Origin: Clavelina lepadiformis
Taxonomy: Eukaryota; Chordata; Ascidiacea; Aplousobranchia; Clavelinidae
Length of the DNA stretch: 64,000 nt
Assembly: GCF_947623445.1 (NCBI RefSeq)
Contig: NC_135246.1
Span: forward strand, 14,801,856-14,865,855
Direction: 5' to 3'
Numbering within the stretch: position 1 is the stretch's first letter; each line of letters starts with the position of its first letter. Shown piece by piece: positions 14,490 through 28,400 of the stretch. The notes below the pieces were generated by a model that saw only the letters and a list, made by a program, of their open reading frames with translations, made no database searches and was not told the origin of the DNA. A program made the position numbers and the translations under genes.

Positions 14490-16419
14490 CTACAGAAAAT
14501 AACCCGGGTTCAAAAAAAGCAACACAATATACGGTAAAACATGCCTTCAACTTTCTTTGCTAGGTATAATAATCTAAAAACAGGTTTAATTCTGTCCTTT
14601 CTCCTACTTCTTGTGGTTGTTAAGTCGACTTCTGTGAAATTTCCAAACACATTGAACTCACCAAACATGACAAAATTAAGGTTGTAAACGCGTTTGTTTT
14701 TGATTTGTTGAAGTACAATGGTTTAAAGTTAAACGTTCTCAGCTGGAAATAAGCTTCCATGCACGTGGCATAGAAACATATTTTTGATATTGCCTTCAGA
14801 AAAAACCTAATTGCATTCAAATTTTAAAAGATTTGATCATGCTCTTTTAGCTGGTCGTAGTTTACTGTACACAAATAACTGCGACATAAGATAAAATTTC
14901 TTCGACTTATGAATAAATAATATTATGAAATAAATACATAGTTGGTGGGCCATACAAATGTTTATATAAATCTTTCATGCTATTAAGTTGTTGGTGCATT
15001 AAATACAACACTATACGCTGGAAAGCACTTGTACAATAGAAACAAACGCAGATATTAGATTATATTTGTTTGATGCAATCTGGGAAAGTTTTATTTTGAT
15101 TTCTTGCAAGTCGCAAGTCATTGGCAACACTATCTGCGATCACGCTTCTATGCATAGTGAATACACTTGATCGCAGCAGGGTTGTTGGTGTGACTAAGTT
15201 CTTAAATATTTAACATGTAGAATGCTCATTCGGGAAAGTTTGTCTTGGGATATCAGAGGCCGGCCCTTCTGTCTTGCAAGCTAACCTTATCTCACTTCCT
15301 TCAGGGAAGATTTTTTGAATATTGTCCAATAAATGTGGGGCAGGGTGCAGAAATTTTGCCAATACGTTGGTCTTGCCGCTTAGCTCGTGCAAGCAGATTT
15401 CGAATTGTGTTAAACTGTTAGAGATGTCACATGGTTTTTCTTCGATATAGTGATATCAATGGCGTGACGTGCGTGACAAGACTGAACCATTAACCAACAA
15501 TTCCCGATTACGGTTAAGGTAATGTCTCAAAAATTTTTCAGGTACCGTACGTAACACGAAGTTTAATATAACAATATCATAACGTAGGCATAATTGACTA
15601 GAATCGCAATCAAACAGAGTTACACCAATGATTTGAAAGATAAACACTAGTTGATTGTGGGTGAGATATTGTAATTGTTCTTCACTGAGAATATTTGTAT
15701 TGATAAATCGCTGGAACTTTCACAATTAAACGGCAAACACGCACTGCCTCCATATTGCACTAAATCATATAAAAATGTTGAAAACTTTTTCGGGCAAAAA
15801 TTTCAGATCATTCGAGGCGGTTATCGACTCATTGGATATTTTACGCACTCGCACAGATGAATAAACATTCGCGCGAAAAAATGTGAAACGTCAATGTATG
15901 ATATAAACGGTGATAACTTGAAAAAAATTACAAATATATTACAATATGAAATCATGAAAATTAAATAAGAACATGAAATAAACACCAGGAAATTACGATA
16001 AGGCCTACAGTGGCAAGATTCTGCAGATAACTACCGAATAACTGATTACATTTTATCCTTATCCCAATAATTTAGATTTACATGAAGATAAAAATCTATC
16101 ATCGAGATATTGCATTTGAGGCCTTTTTTTCGGGATCGAAACTGTCTCTCAAAGTTATACTTTCCAATAGACAGCAGAAAATTAGCAGTCAGTCTTATAG
16201 AAGTCGTGGTCTATAAAAATTTTCTACCGGTCACCAAAGCCAAATCCTAAAAAACACTGTTTGAGTCTATCTCGTAAAGACAAGGGCAATACAAACTTCA
16301 TCGTCCGCAATTCAATCTCCCGCAAAATCTCTGAAAGAAGTTTTCGGCCTAACACTAGTTTGTTTGCAAAAATTAAAGAGTACAAGATACGATATTACGA
16401 AGTAATTAAGAAAAAGGGT

Positions 16420-19400
16420 TTATGGCCCAAGCAGTGCGTTAAGAGGATCGTCAAATAAATCTTCATTATCCTTTTGAGTCTTGTCCTGGGACGGTTTTGT
16501 TTTTGTTTTTTTCGCGCTGGTCGTTTTTGACGTTGTTGGAATGCTCGAAAAAATGTCGTCTGTTTGAAAACAAAAGGAGCAGTGTTACGTAACAATTCCA
16601 TTAAATCCGAGTCGCGCCAATAATAAATCTTTATTCAAAAACACATTACTATTGACAAGGCTCTCTACGGTTTGACAAAGTAAAGCCTCGTTTCGGCATA
16701 CCGTTGTCGAAAATTGATTTAGCTGGCGCGTCAGTGCTTTTCTTAGTCGCCTTTTTCGACTGCGGTTTCGAAACGGGGAGATCCCCAAATAAGTCAATGT
16801 CATCCTCAAAAAGATCTTTTTTGGGAACGGCTTTGTTTTTTGGCTTTGATTTTTTTGTTGACGCAGTAGTCGGCATCGTGAGGTCGCCAAATATGTCGTC
16901 GGTGTTGTCCTGGTAACAAAACAGGTTTTAAGTGTTTTTGTCACTTGCAGGACAAAAACAAAATTTCTCAACGATGAATATCAGCACTAAATTCATATTT
17001 CATGTATCCTTGACACTTACAGATGAGTAATTCAGTTTAAATGATCATTAAACGGCAACAATACGTCTTGGAAATGTCACAAAATGTCATAAACTTACCA
17101 CGGCTAAAGCATTGGACTTGGTAGTGCTGTCTTTTGGTTTATTTTTCGTCTTGTTTTTGGAAGAAAGATCCAGATCACCGAAGATATCTTCATCCTATGA
17201 GGGTAAAATCAAATTGTGTCATTTTTACACGCAACGATACAAACCAACTGAATTGAATTTATAAACTGCAACGCGGCACGCAATGATACCACATGACAAT
17301 GGGAATAAGAAACAGCTGCAAATTTTCCAACCCATACGTAACCACACAAGCGTGTTACACGCATTTTTAACGATTTACACGCAAAATTTCGAGGAAAATC
17401 GTTACCTCAAACAACACAGGAGCATTTTTCTTCGTTTTTTCGGATTTCACAGGCAGGTCATCCAGATCGGCAAAAAGATCGTCATTTGCAAACAAATCCA
17501 ATTTCTTGCTCTTCTTTTTGGCATTTTTTACGGATGAAGATTTGGACTCCGATTTCATGTCGAAATCGACGGCAAAAGGATCCTCGGTCGGCGCTAGCTT
17601 CTTAGATGTGTTGGAGTCTCTTTTAAAAAGATCGTCGTCGTCCCCAAATATTTCGTTCGTTGTCGATTTCGAAGTTTTCGGAAGTTGGAGAAAGTCATCC
17701 GCGGAGTCGTCTCCTGTTTCGTGGAAAATATTTGCATTTTATTCTGATCGTTTCATGTTTCAACTACATACTGCTCTGTTGGCTAATAAGCAAAATATAT
17801 ATTTCTATAGTTGTAATTCATATGCAGCAAGTAGACTAATGTTTTCTAGAATTACTCATACACAAAACACACCGAAAGGTCGCGTTTGAATCAGATTCAA
17901 ATAAAGTATAACAAAACATATATATATTGTACCGACGTTCAAACTAAACCATAAACAGATAAATAAAAAAAAATAAAATAAACAACCGACGTTCAATATC
18001 CTATGTTATCAGGGTTATCGGCCTACACAAGCAGAGTGTACACAACACCAACTTTTTAAGCTGGATTAGCCGAGTTATCTTTTGCAAGTTTTCAAAGCAA
18101 GTGAGAGGAATTAGCGCATATGACGTATCTCATATCTCAATCTGCCATTACGTGGATTGAAGATAAATTAAGTGGTTACTGTTACCATTCTTCAATTTCT
18201 ACACTATCCTTTATCGCATATCTTGTCTGTCGACGCAGTACACAACCACGAGGTATATAATCCCACGGCGGTATAGCATGCACATTGCACACACACACCA
18301 ACACAGCAGACGTTTTCAACTGGTAAAACAGCATTTCTCAACTATATTTTATGCCACCCAAAACCGTTTATGAATTTATCACAAAGATTGCGTCCCAACT
18401 AAGTCAACCCAATGCGTTTGCTTGATAGCTGTACTATAGATATTTACAAGGATTCTACATCATTTACTCGCGCTCTGTCAGTTATACAGTTTGGGGACGC
18501 GACTCATAGTTTGGGTAATTCTACGAGAAAGGAATCTCACCAAAAATATCCGGGAGAGCTGTTTTGGGCTTGTTTGCTGTTGCCATGGATTTACTTTTCG
18601 AATTTGACAACAAACCATCTGTGCAAGTTAAAAGTATCAGAAAATAAAGTTAGTAAAATGCAGTTAAAACTAGATAAAAGACCAGATGAAATGACAATGA
18701 TATCTGAGATCGGTAAAAAAAATCGGTCCACATCTGCTGCAAAATCCATTCTGGTTTGGGAGGACAACGCAATACCAACATTACTGTTGCATCTACGGCC
18801 GAGTAATGGGTGACATGACTACTAGATCCGGGGAAACACAAATCGACATGTCACAATATCACGTAATCAGCTATGTTAGGTCGACAAACCTACCTAAGAG
18901 GTCGTCTGAAGTTGTTTTATCCTTTTCTTTAACTTCATCTGCTTTTTTGTTATCAGATGAGTCGAACAATTTTGTCTTTTCACGGATAGGTTCAACGCTG
19001 GTGGGTGGCGGTGCAAAAATATCTGCAACAACAAACTTCAAGCTTATTGGTCGATCATTGCCACAACAATACGATTTGAACAAGATACTTCGCATTGAGC
19101 CAAGATCAGTGAAGTTCAGAACTGTTGGACAGTGCTCAGTAAAGAGCAAATGTTTGTGGCAAAGACAAAGGACATTGCAAGGTCTGCGAGAACTGCGTAG
19201 ATAGAAATTTGCAAAAGGCGCCTTTAGCAAAGTGCGTGTGCAATTATGCACTGCACAAGCGTCCTAGGAATTTTTTCAGCGTCATTACCCACTGTAAAGT
19301 TTTACTGAACAAACTTACACTGCTTCTCGAGCCAGAAAAGACTAAAACACTCCCTTTTGCATAACATGTGCCAGTTACACTGCACAGTGCCCTTGTGAAA

Positions 19401-22400
19401 CAGGTTATAGCTAATTTGATAGAGATATTTTCATCATCAACACAGATAATTTAATTAACAGGTTATCTGTTGTAATAACTGCTGGTATGTATTAACGAGA
19501 CCGCGATTAGAGTATTACCATCAGCGGCATTTTGAGCAATTTTTTTCCGCGCCTGGCGGCTCGGTGGCCTCCTGCCAGCTTGTCCACGTGATCTTGTCTT
19601 CGTAGCGCTCTCTAGCGGAGCATCGACATCAACTGTAGAAACGATTTTTGGTGCTGCACCCGGTAGCAAAGCACTCGGGTTTATTGCCAGGTTCGACTAC
19701 AAAATAATTAAAATCAGTTTTAAAACCAAAATCGAAAACCAAACCCAATTTGAAAAATGTCTTATTGTAAGATTTGACTGCAAAAGAATTAAGATTTTAA
19801 AGCGAAAATCTAATACACAATTTATTAAATGAGTTTGTAAGGGCTTTTACGAAATGATATGTGAAATAAATCCTTGGTCATTATCTCCCACCTGAAGTTT
19901 ACCGATACTTGATTTTGCAGTAGGAGCAGATACTTTAGTGACTGGCGTGGTTTTAGTGGCAGAAGCCATGGAAAATGGTTTGGCGGTCACATTTGTGGCG
20001 TCTGCAGAAGTGAAATTCTTCGAAGGTTCATCACCAAAGAGAGCATCAATGGGGGATTTCGAAGCTTCACCTGCTGGAGTTACTTTGCTCTTATTTTCTT
20101 CAATTGTTGATGAAGATTCAGAGAGTTTTCCACCCTTGCTTGATGCACTGGACAACTGTGAATGCGACCTAGAAAAAGTGAATAAATTCAATAAGAACTA
20201 TAGTCAAGTGGGGCAAAAAAATGCAAAATTGACAAACTTTTGATTTTCTCGCTAAAAAATGGGCCAAAAAGTCAAGTTTTACCCTCTATTGATCAATATT
20301 AATATTCCATTGATGTATCCAAAAAATTGGAGCATTATGTTTATTCTTTTTATTTTTATCGAATATTTTGTGTTGTTCTTTTTTCCCCAGTGTTTGGGGC
20401 AATAAAAACCATGCACTGGGTAAAAAAAAAACAATCAATTTCGACAGCAAATTTTGTTTATTAAAAGCAACACAAAGCAGAAGAAATAGCAATATATACA
20501 GATGAGGATGTAACTGTAACATCTTGTTCAAACAAACAAAGAAGTTTATGCATTATGAAGTCCATATTTGCTTAGGAACAGAAATTTTTCTTTCACTTCC
20601 TCTTCTTCGGCAAAACCAAAATATGATTTTGCACGTACGACAGAAGTTAACACTGCGGTTGAAGGACCCCCAAAAAAATTTTCAACGTTGACTATATCTA
20701 TGTCCTCCTTTGTTGGCCAGTCCCAATACACTGCATCTTCTGAAGTTGATTTCTTGTCCAAAAACTTAAATTCAGCTTGCTCAATTTTTCCATCAACCTC
20801 GTCTCTGACGACCTTCAGAAGTTTTCCCCAATAATATGTTTTTGGCTTCTCCCAAAACACTGCAAAGTACTTTCCAACTTGCTTTTTGTTTATTTCCAAT
20901 TTAATTGTTCTCTTTTCTTTCTTCTGTTCATTTACACTTTCTTCAGTTACATCTCTTCTCTCTTCCTCTACATCTTCCATTCCAACAACTGTGTCTTCTC
21001 TTGTTTTGTCATTCATTTCTTCAGATTCATCGTCAGACTCTTCTACCATCTCATCCTCTGTATCTACTCTCCTCATGTCTTCATCCATTTGTCTTTGAAT
21101 TTCTCGCTCCATTCTTCTTTCTATTTCTTCCTCCTCCTCCAGGTCCAGTGAATTTATTTCTTCATCTTCGTCTGCGTTCCTTTTCCTTCTCCCAACTTTT
21201 CTCTTTTTTGCAATTGTTCCATTTGCTTCAAAGTTTTCAACTTGCTCGTTAAATTCTTCATTTGTTAAAATGCTTCCATTCATCTTCACTCTTTTTCTTT
21301 TTTTCTTCTTGTCATTTGTTTGTCGTCCCCTTGATTTTAACACACTTTCTATCGAAACCGATTCATCTTTTGACACAAGCCGTATTTCATACTTCATCCC
21401 TTCGGGAGCGTGAAATTGCAATTCATTGATGATGTCCTTTGTTGTTCTGATCCGTGATTGTACTGTGGTGCTCGTCAACGGTGTGGAAACAGCCTAAATG
21501 TTGCAGATTGATGAGGTGGATGGCATTTCTTCCACATTACTTGACCATTCAGTTTTCTGTGGACTGGTCTTTTCCAAAATTGGATTGCCTTCTTCATCTT
21601 TTGGAGAAACACAATGCTACCAGGACTGGTTAAACTAACACTGAACAGAGACTTCTGAAAGTGGTAAATGCTTACAAGAAGGTTAAGCTTTTGAATGGCT
21701 ATTTGGCAGGAGTTCAACAAAGTGGAATGGTACAGAAATCAATTAACTACAAAGAACAACACAAAATGATTGGAGAGTGAAACTTCACGCTTAACTTCAC
21801 TCGCTTAACTTAATTTCAAATGAATCATCAGTACATTAGGATTAATGTATTTACTAGAGATCAGGAAACTGAGACAATGCAAGTAAAACATTAAAATGCT
21901 AGTTTAATACAGGACTTATAGCAACCAAAATCGTTTTAAAATGAAAGTTATTAAAGATGGGGTAAAAAAAAACAAGCACAGTAAAAAAAAACAAAAAATA
22001 TAAAAACAACAGTCTTTTTTTGCCCCAACACATTGTGTAGTTTTAGGGTAAAAAAAGACAACATAGAATAGAATGAAAGGTTAACAGCAATCAAAATTGA
22101 AGTACTGGAGTACAATCATACTAAAATATCATGTAGATACACATAAAAAGATTGTGATTGTCAACCATCGTCCACAAAAAGTTTAGTAAAGAGCAAAAAA
22201 AGTTTTTTTGGACCGTTTTTGGGTCAATTTGTGATTTGCATAGTTCCTGAAGAGTACTTACCTCTAGACCTGTATTGCATGTTAAAAAACTATGCAAATA
22301 AATGATGTTTCTAACCATGCAAAGCTTTTTCGAAAAAATCATTCTTAGGGGGAGTTAGGGGGGTTGTCCTTTTTTACCCCAAGTACCCCTATGTTTTTTT

Positions 22401-25400
22401 TTGCCCCAACTGACTATATATAACTTTCAACCAGGCGGGTGTGGCATGTTGTACTTATAAGTAATTAACACAAATAGATGAGTTATCACCGAGAAAAAAG
22501 CGTACAGGTTTTCAACAATCTTACCTTTGCTTGCTGATAGCTGCCAGCAGTTCCCCACCAGCTGCTCCAAACATGGACACAGCTCCTGCAAGCTTCTTTT
22601 TCGGAATCACAGCCTCTTCTTCTTTTTCAACAACATCACCTAAAACAGTTGATTAAACGAAACGGTGATCAAGAACCGTGCAACAATACCAATTTGTAAT
22701 TTACCCCTGGCATTCGAGGTCTCAGAACCACGCATTACCTATCAAAATTTTGCAGGTAGCTATCGTCTATAGGTAGAGAAAGTTGAATATATATTGTAGC
22801 TATAAGAAGATTAATTTCTTTCATTACTTTGTTATTCTTATTGCTCACCTGCTTCCGTGTCATTATCAGTTGGCAAAGCTTCCAACTTGGCAGAAGGTTT
22901 TGCCTTAGAAGCAGAAAAGAGGTCACCATCGCCCTCTTCTTCACTGTCGCTATCGAATAAATCTGTGGAAAGGAATAAAATCTGTTCTTTAACATGCGAA
23001 GAAACTTTACAAAAGTATAAAACTTTTACATCAAATATTACAAGACTAGATGAGATGGATGTGATGAATATCACGGATTAGCCTAATTCTTAGTTTGCAA
23101 GTTGTAGTATCGCATGCTTTGACTAACCTTTCATTGGCTTTGGCTTGTTTCGTTTCGAAGAAGCAATTTCCGGCTTCGATGTAATCTCGGGGTCTTTGTC
23201 GTTAAACAAGTCATTCTTCTAAATTGGAATTCAGCGAAGTAAAGGTTATTTATGAGTAAAAGTATTTCTAGTAAATAAAGATAATTCTGATGAACTCTAA
23301 AAACCAGATTTTGGTTACTTATCCAGAAGGCCAACTTAAACAAGTATGTGCTAAAGTGAGAGGTTAAACTGCAAGTAGTCAACGTAATTGAAAGTAACAA
23401 AGCACCTTTTTGGGCTTCTTGGCAGAAGATGGTTTGACACTAGTTGCTGACTTCATTCCAGAGAAAAGGTCATCATCACTTTCACTGTCATCAAACAACC
23501 CCTTTTTATTTGACGGAGGCTTCGTAGATTTCGTCTGAACAGGTTCCTTGGATTTTCTTGATGATGTTGGAGGCTTTATGATCGGTTCATCTTCATCACT
23601 TTCATCAAAGAGGCCACGCTGAGTGCGACTGGATTTTGGAGTTTGACTCTTTGAAGTTTGAGATTTGCTCGAAGTGAGGGATGATGAGGAAGACACATTG
23701 CTCTTGAGAGGAGGAGGCTTGTCACCGAATAAACCATCATCATCATCATCATAACTATCAGTCTACAATAATAAAATGATGTGATTTACCCTGTTGCAAA
23801 TCGCAAAAACTACTTCGCTTCTAGCGGGCAGAAATGTAACAAATGCATAACATAAAAACATATACTGTAATGTTAGAAGCGTAACTTAATGAACTTACAG
23901 TAATTCAACAAAGGCAGATTTTATGCTTACATGTGATGAATTCAGCAATACAAAAATAAAAATACCAGTTTCAAACTTGATGAGGTTGGTTTAGATTTGG
24001 AAGAAGATTTAATACTTGATGCAAATAAATCATTCTCATCATTATCACTGCCAATCGTGCTGAACAGATTAGCCTTGGAGCTGTTTTTCACAGCTGCTTT
24101 TGGTTGTGATTGCTTTTTAGTTGGCAAATCATTGTCAGCAGCATCAGGAAAAAAATCATTTGAAATTTTTCGAGTCTTTTCAAACTGATTAGAATTCTTT
24201 GAATTAACGTTCTTAATTGAAGCAGTTCTTTGATTTTTCGAAGTTAATGGTGATGATTTGCTTTTGTTTGCGGAATTAAACAGATCTTCATCACTTGATT
24301 CTGAATTCATAAACAATCCCCTTTTATTGATCAGCTTCTCTTTTTTCTCGGATGGCTTTTTTGTTTTGGATTTACTTGGTGTTGGGCCAAAAAGTTGGTT
24401 ATCGTCACTGTCAGTCGAAAATAACGATTTACGATTTGAAGACAGGACATTTGTATTTTTGGATAAATTAATCGTCCCTGATTGTCGAGTGGCGGAATTA
24501 TTTGCTTTGGCCTTGAGAGGAAACACAAATCATACGGTTATTAGGTTTCCTTTTAAGCAATTTATTAAATGAGGAAAATTGTAAACTAGATATCACTTCC
24601 ACAATTAACGCATAAATTATTTTTGATTATTATAGGGATAAGCAAGGGACTGTTATTCCAGAAAGAAATGATTCCTGCATAAAATTAACCATACCTCAGC
24701 TGACGAAGTTGAGGGGCGTCTGTTTGAAGCTTTTGCAAGTGCTGTTTGTAAGGCACTGCCTCCACTGCCAAACATTGACACACCGCCTGTTGGACGTTTT
24801 GACTTGGGTGGAGTATCTTCGGGTTCTATAATAGATAACTTCAATGCCAGGGGTAATTCATTACAACTTTGTTAAAGTGACATGTCATGCGTTCATTAAA
24901 TGTTATTTGAACAATAGAAAAAAATGATTAGAGAGAATATAGTAAAGCGGCAAGTGTATTTAATCAGTAACTTAAAAAACTAAAACGCTGAGAGTCATCC
25001 AACCAATACCAATGAAAAACATTGATAATAAATAATAATCGAAACCTCACTTTACATATCACTGATTACAGTCCAGAGTAAAAAACACACTTCATTCACC
25101 TTTTATTGCGGCAGCTGAACTGCTTTCATCAAAGAGATCATCCTCATTTTCACTTTCATCAAACAAGTCACTTGACTGAACAGCAGGTTGTTTAGGAGTA
25201 CTTGTTTCTAAACAAACAATATAAACGATTCAAGTGACAGCAAGCTCCAAAAAAACAAATAAAAATTGTGCACCAAGACAACAGCAATAAATGACATTTC
25301 GAGCTGACAAACCTTTTTTTGTTGCTTTTGCAACTGACACGAACAAATCGCCATCATCGCTGTCACTCTCGTCAAACATGTCAGCTGTTTGTGGCTTCAC

Positions 25401-28400
25401 TGGATTCTGTGCATCAGGTGGCGTCCGTCCTTCTTCTTCCGATTCATCACCATTTTCATTTTTCTAAATTTCACCGATGCATACATATCAACTTTCAAAC
25501 TTGTCTAAAAGACCACAGAAACATCACAATACCAGCTTATAAAATATATTTTTAGAAGAAAGAAGTACATTTCTAGAAAGTATCTTTATAATTGAGATTG
25601 TTGTTGTACATTTTAACTTACTGCATTTGCTATTGATATAAACTTACATTAAAAAATCCCTTTTTAATTGCTCCCCCGAACACTGAAACTCCGCCATGGG
25701 GAGCAAACTTTGGTTTAGATTTTTGAACCGGAGCCTTTTCAATGTGCTTCTCTTCTTCCTCACTGGACGTATTTTCCAAGGAATTTTCATCATCCAAGTT
25801 CTCCACTCCCTCGAAAAGATCTTGAAAGGCGAAATCAAGAAATATCAATAAAATATGCTAGTGACTTATTGAATAAAAAGTTTAATTATATCTCAACTTC
25901 CATTACCTCCTTTTGGTTGATCGAATAATCCACCACCAGATCCAAATAAGCCTTCAGACGGGGCAAAGAGATCATCTTCTTGCTCATCTTGCGCAAACAT
26001 ATCTAATACAGCAACCAAGAGTTGCTTTTAAAATTAATTTGAGGTACAGCAAAACCAAAAACACCTTAAATTATTTCGAGCTTAATCATCATCATATATC
26101 ATATAGTGTGACAGTGGCAGAACAAACCGTTGCTTTGTTGCGATTTCTTTGGCTTGTTTTTCTTCTTGGAAGGGCGCTCATGAGTTTTAACGACATCCTG
26201 CAAACAAACAACATCACAAGTAGAAATGTTTACACTAACAAGGAAGTGTGACAGAATGAAAATGTCTCAACGTAAACATAAAAACTTCAACAGGAAGTTT
26301 CTTTACAACCTGATCATCACTTTGTGACTTCATTGCATCGGCATCTGCGAACATGTCCTCATCACTTGATGTGGAGTCTTCATCCGAGGTAAGTGTTACG
26401 GCCTTCTTCTTTGGAGGAGGAGTCATCTCTTCTTCATCGCTACCACCTACAAAAAATCAAGACCAAAATCATAAACATCTGTCACAAATTTAACTATCAG
26501 AAAGTTATCAGGGGAAAAAAGGCTCTTCCAGGCAGACCAACCACTTAGGTCGCTATCATAATCACTGGAAGAGACATCGGAAACGGTGGCAGGTTTCTCT
26601 ATCTCGTCTTCTGACTCACTAACAGACCCTGCCTCACTTTCAAGATCATCTGCAAGAAAGAAATATCAGAAAACGATAATAAAAACCCCGAGGTCATGCT
26701 TAACAGCTAGCAATGATTGATAAAATAATAGAATGAACTAAAACAGAATTTTATGTCAAACACCTGGACACAACAGGGCCTACCTGAGCTTAGTAGATCG
26801 CCAACACCTACGTCATCTTCGTCTATGAAGTTTCTGCTTCCAATTAAGTAAGGAAGTGGTCTTGTCACATATGGATCCTGTATTGTGAGCCAAAGTAATT
26901 TAGCAACGTTTCTTCAAATTCAGATGATAATTGTAACTATAGAGCAGCTTTGGCAAGAAGCAGTGGTTTTTAAAGTGTTTTGCCAGACCAAAATATTCTC
27001 TTAAATTTCACCAACAGTCTCTACAAATTTATACTTTTGCAGCTACAGCAGAAAAATAGCAGTTTTAAAATTTAGTATTTAAAATCAACAATCTCCTAAA
27101 AATTCCTAGCGTTCACCAAAGTCAAATCTAAAAAAAACGGCCGGAAATCCAATTTTATAAAAACATGCATACAACCTTTGCCTCTAGTATGACATCATCT
27201 GCAGGAAGAGGATCATCCTCATCATCCTCTTCTGAATCTGAGTCCAGAGCCTTGATGTCCAGCACATCATATGCATCATCAATCACTTTCACACCAAACT
27301 GTACTGCTTCTTTTAGCTATGATATAATATTTATGCAAACAAGAATTATTTCTACAAAATGGTGGACGTTTCCAAAACCAAACCAAAAAAAGAGTAGGCT
27401 ATATGTCTACTTTTCCATAATAACTAATCAACAGAGATGGGCACGAGCGCACCACTTTTTTTAGGAGTGTGAGCAACCCTTTTTTTTCAAATTGGGAGCG
27501 TGAGTGTGCTTGTGTTTTAGGACTATCCGCTCATCGCTCTTTTTGTGCACAAACAACACTATGAAAGCATAAAATGGAAAAAGTTTCATAAAAAAATTAA
27601 GTTAAATTGATAGTCTAAATTTTTTTGAGGCCAACTCAAAGCAATAAAAAAGTAACCATCTGATGTGATGACAGAGATAATAGGGCGTATGGCTTTAAAT
27701 TACTAAAAAGAGCGGAATCGGCAAAAAATACACTCTTTTTCTTAGAAAGGAGCGACGAACTTTTAAAAAGAGTGGTTGCCCAGCTATGCCGATTAATTTA
27801 CCCGTGGAAGTAGTTCAGCTTCTCTTTCCTCTCTGGTTTTAGGTTTCTTGCTTTCATCAGTCTTTCCTTCTTTTGTTTCCTTTGAAACTGAATCATCTTC
27901 ATCATATACTCGCTGTCAAATTTGATTGATTGATTCAAATAACATCATCAACAAAAAAGATATCGACAGACCACAGCATTTAGTCAGGTTTAATATCTCA
28001 ACTAACATAGCACCAAACCCCATGAAATCTACGTCTGTTTCCAGGACCTTTTGACACTGCACTTACATTTTCAATAAACTGGCTGTCACTGAGCGTCAAG
28101 AAGAAATCAGTTACAGTTTGAATTTTAGCGTCTGTAAGCTGAGTATCATGAAGAAGCTGGGATACATCACGAGAAACTTCACGAGCATGAGTAGTTAGTT
28201 TCGTTGCAAATTCTTTCATATGCTTGAGTAACTGCAATTAAGGTAACAACATTAACATCTGGTTTGTGCAAACAAGTTACGATACAACAAATGCATATAC
28301 ATACAGCAAGTTTAAGAAAGTTCTCATTTTTTATCTCAAGGTATTTTTTCAGGGGAGAAAAAATCTATTGAAAACTTTAAAAGTTTTATTCATCAAATAC

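Larger units (their letters stand above)
9829..16419. other. Intergenic region between convergent genes
   Basis: This 6.6-kb stretch separates the 3' ends of the PRSS23-like gene (+) and WASHC2 (-). An AATAAA at 10797-10802 could end the protease transcript after about 1 kb of 3' UTR; this is weak inference. It also holds the SINE-like patch near 13.4-13.8 kb and an unplaced long open frame near 14.0-14.5 kb. I see nothing else. Confidence 0.5.

Noticed and set aside
18412-18813. 133-codon plus-strand open frame
   Set aside because: It lies in a WASHC2 intron on the opposite strand, with no motif, splice support or coding composition.
20777-21252. Overlapping plus-strand Ser/Phe/Leu-rich frames
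   Set aside because: They are antisense shadows of the acidic Glu/Lys-rich minus-strand ORF.
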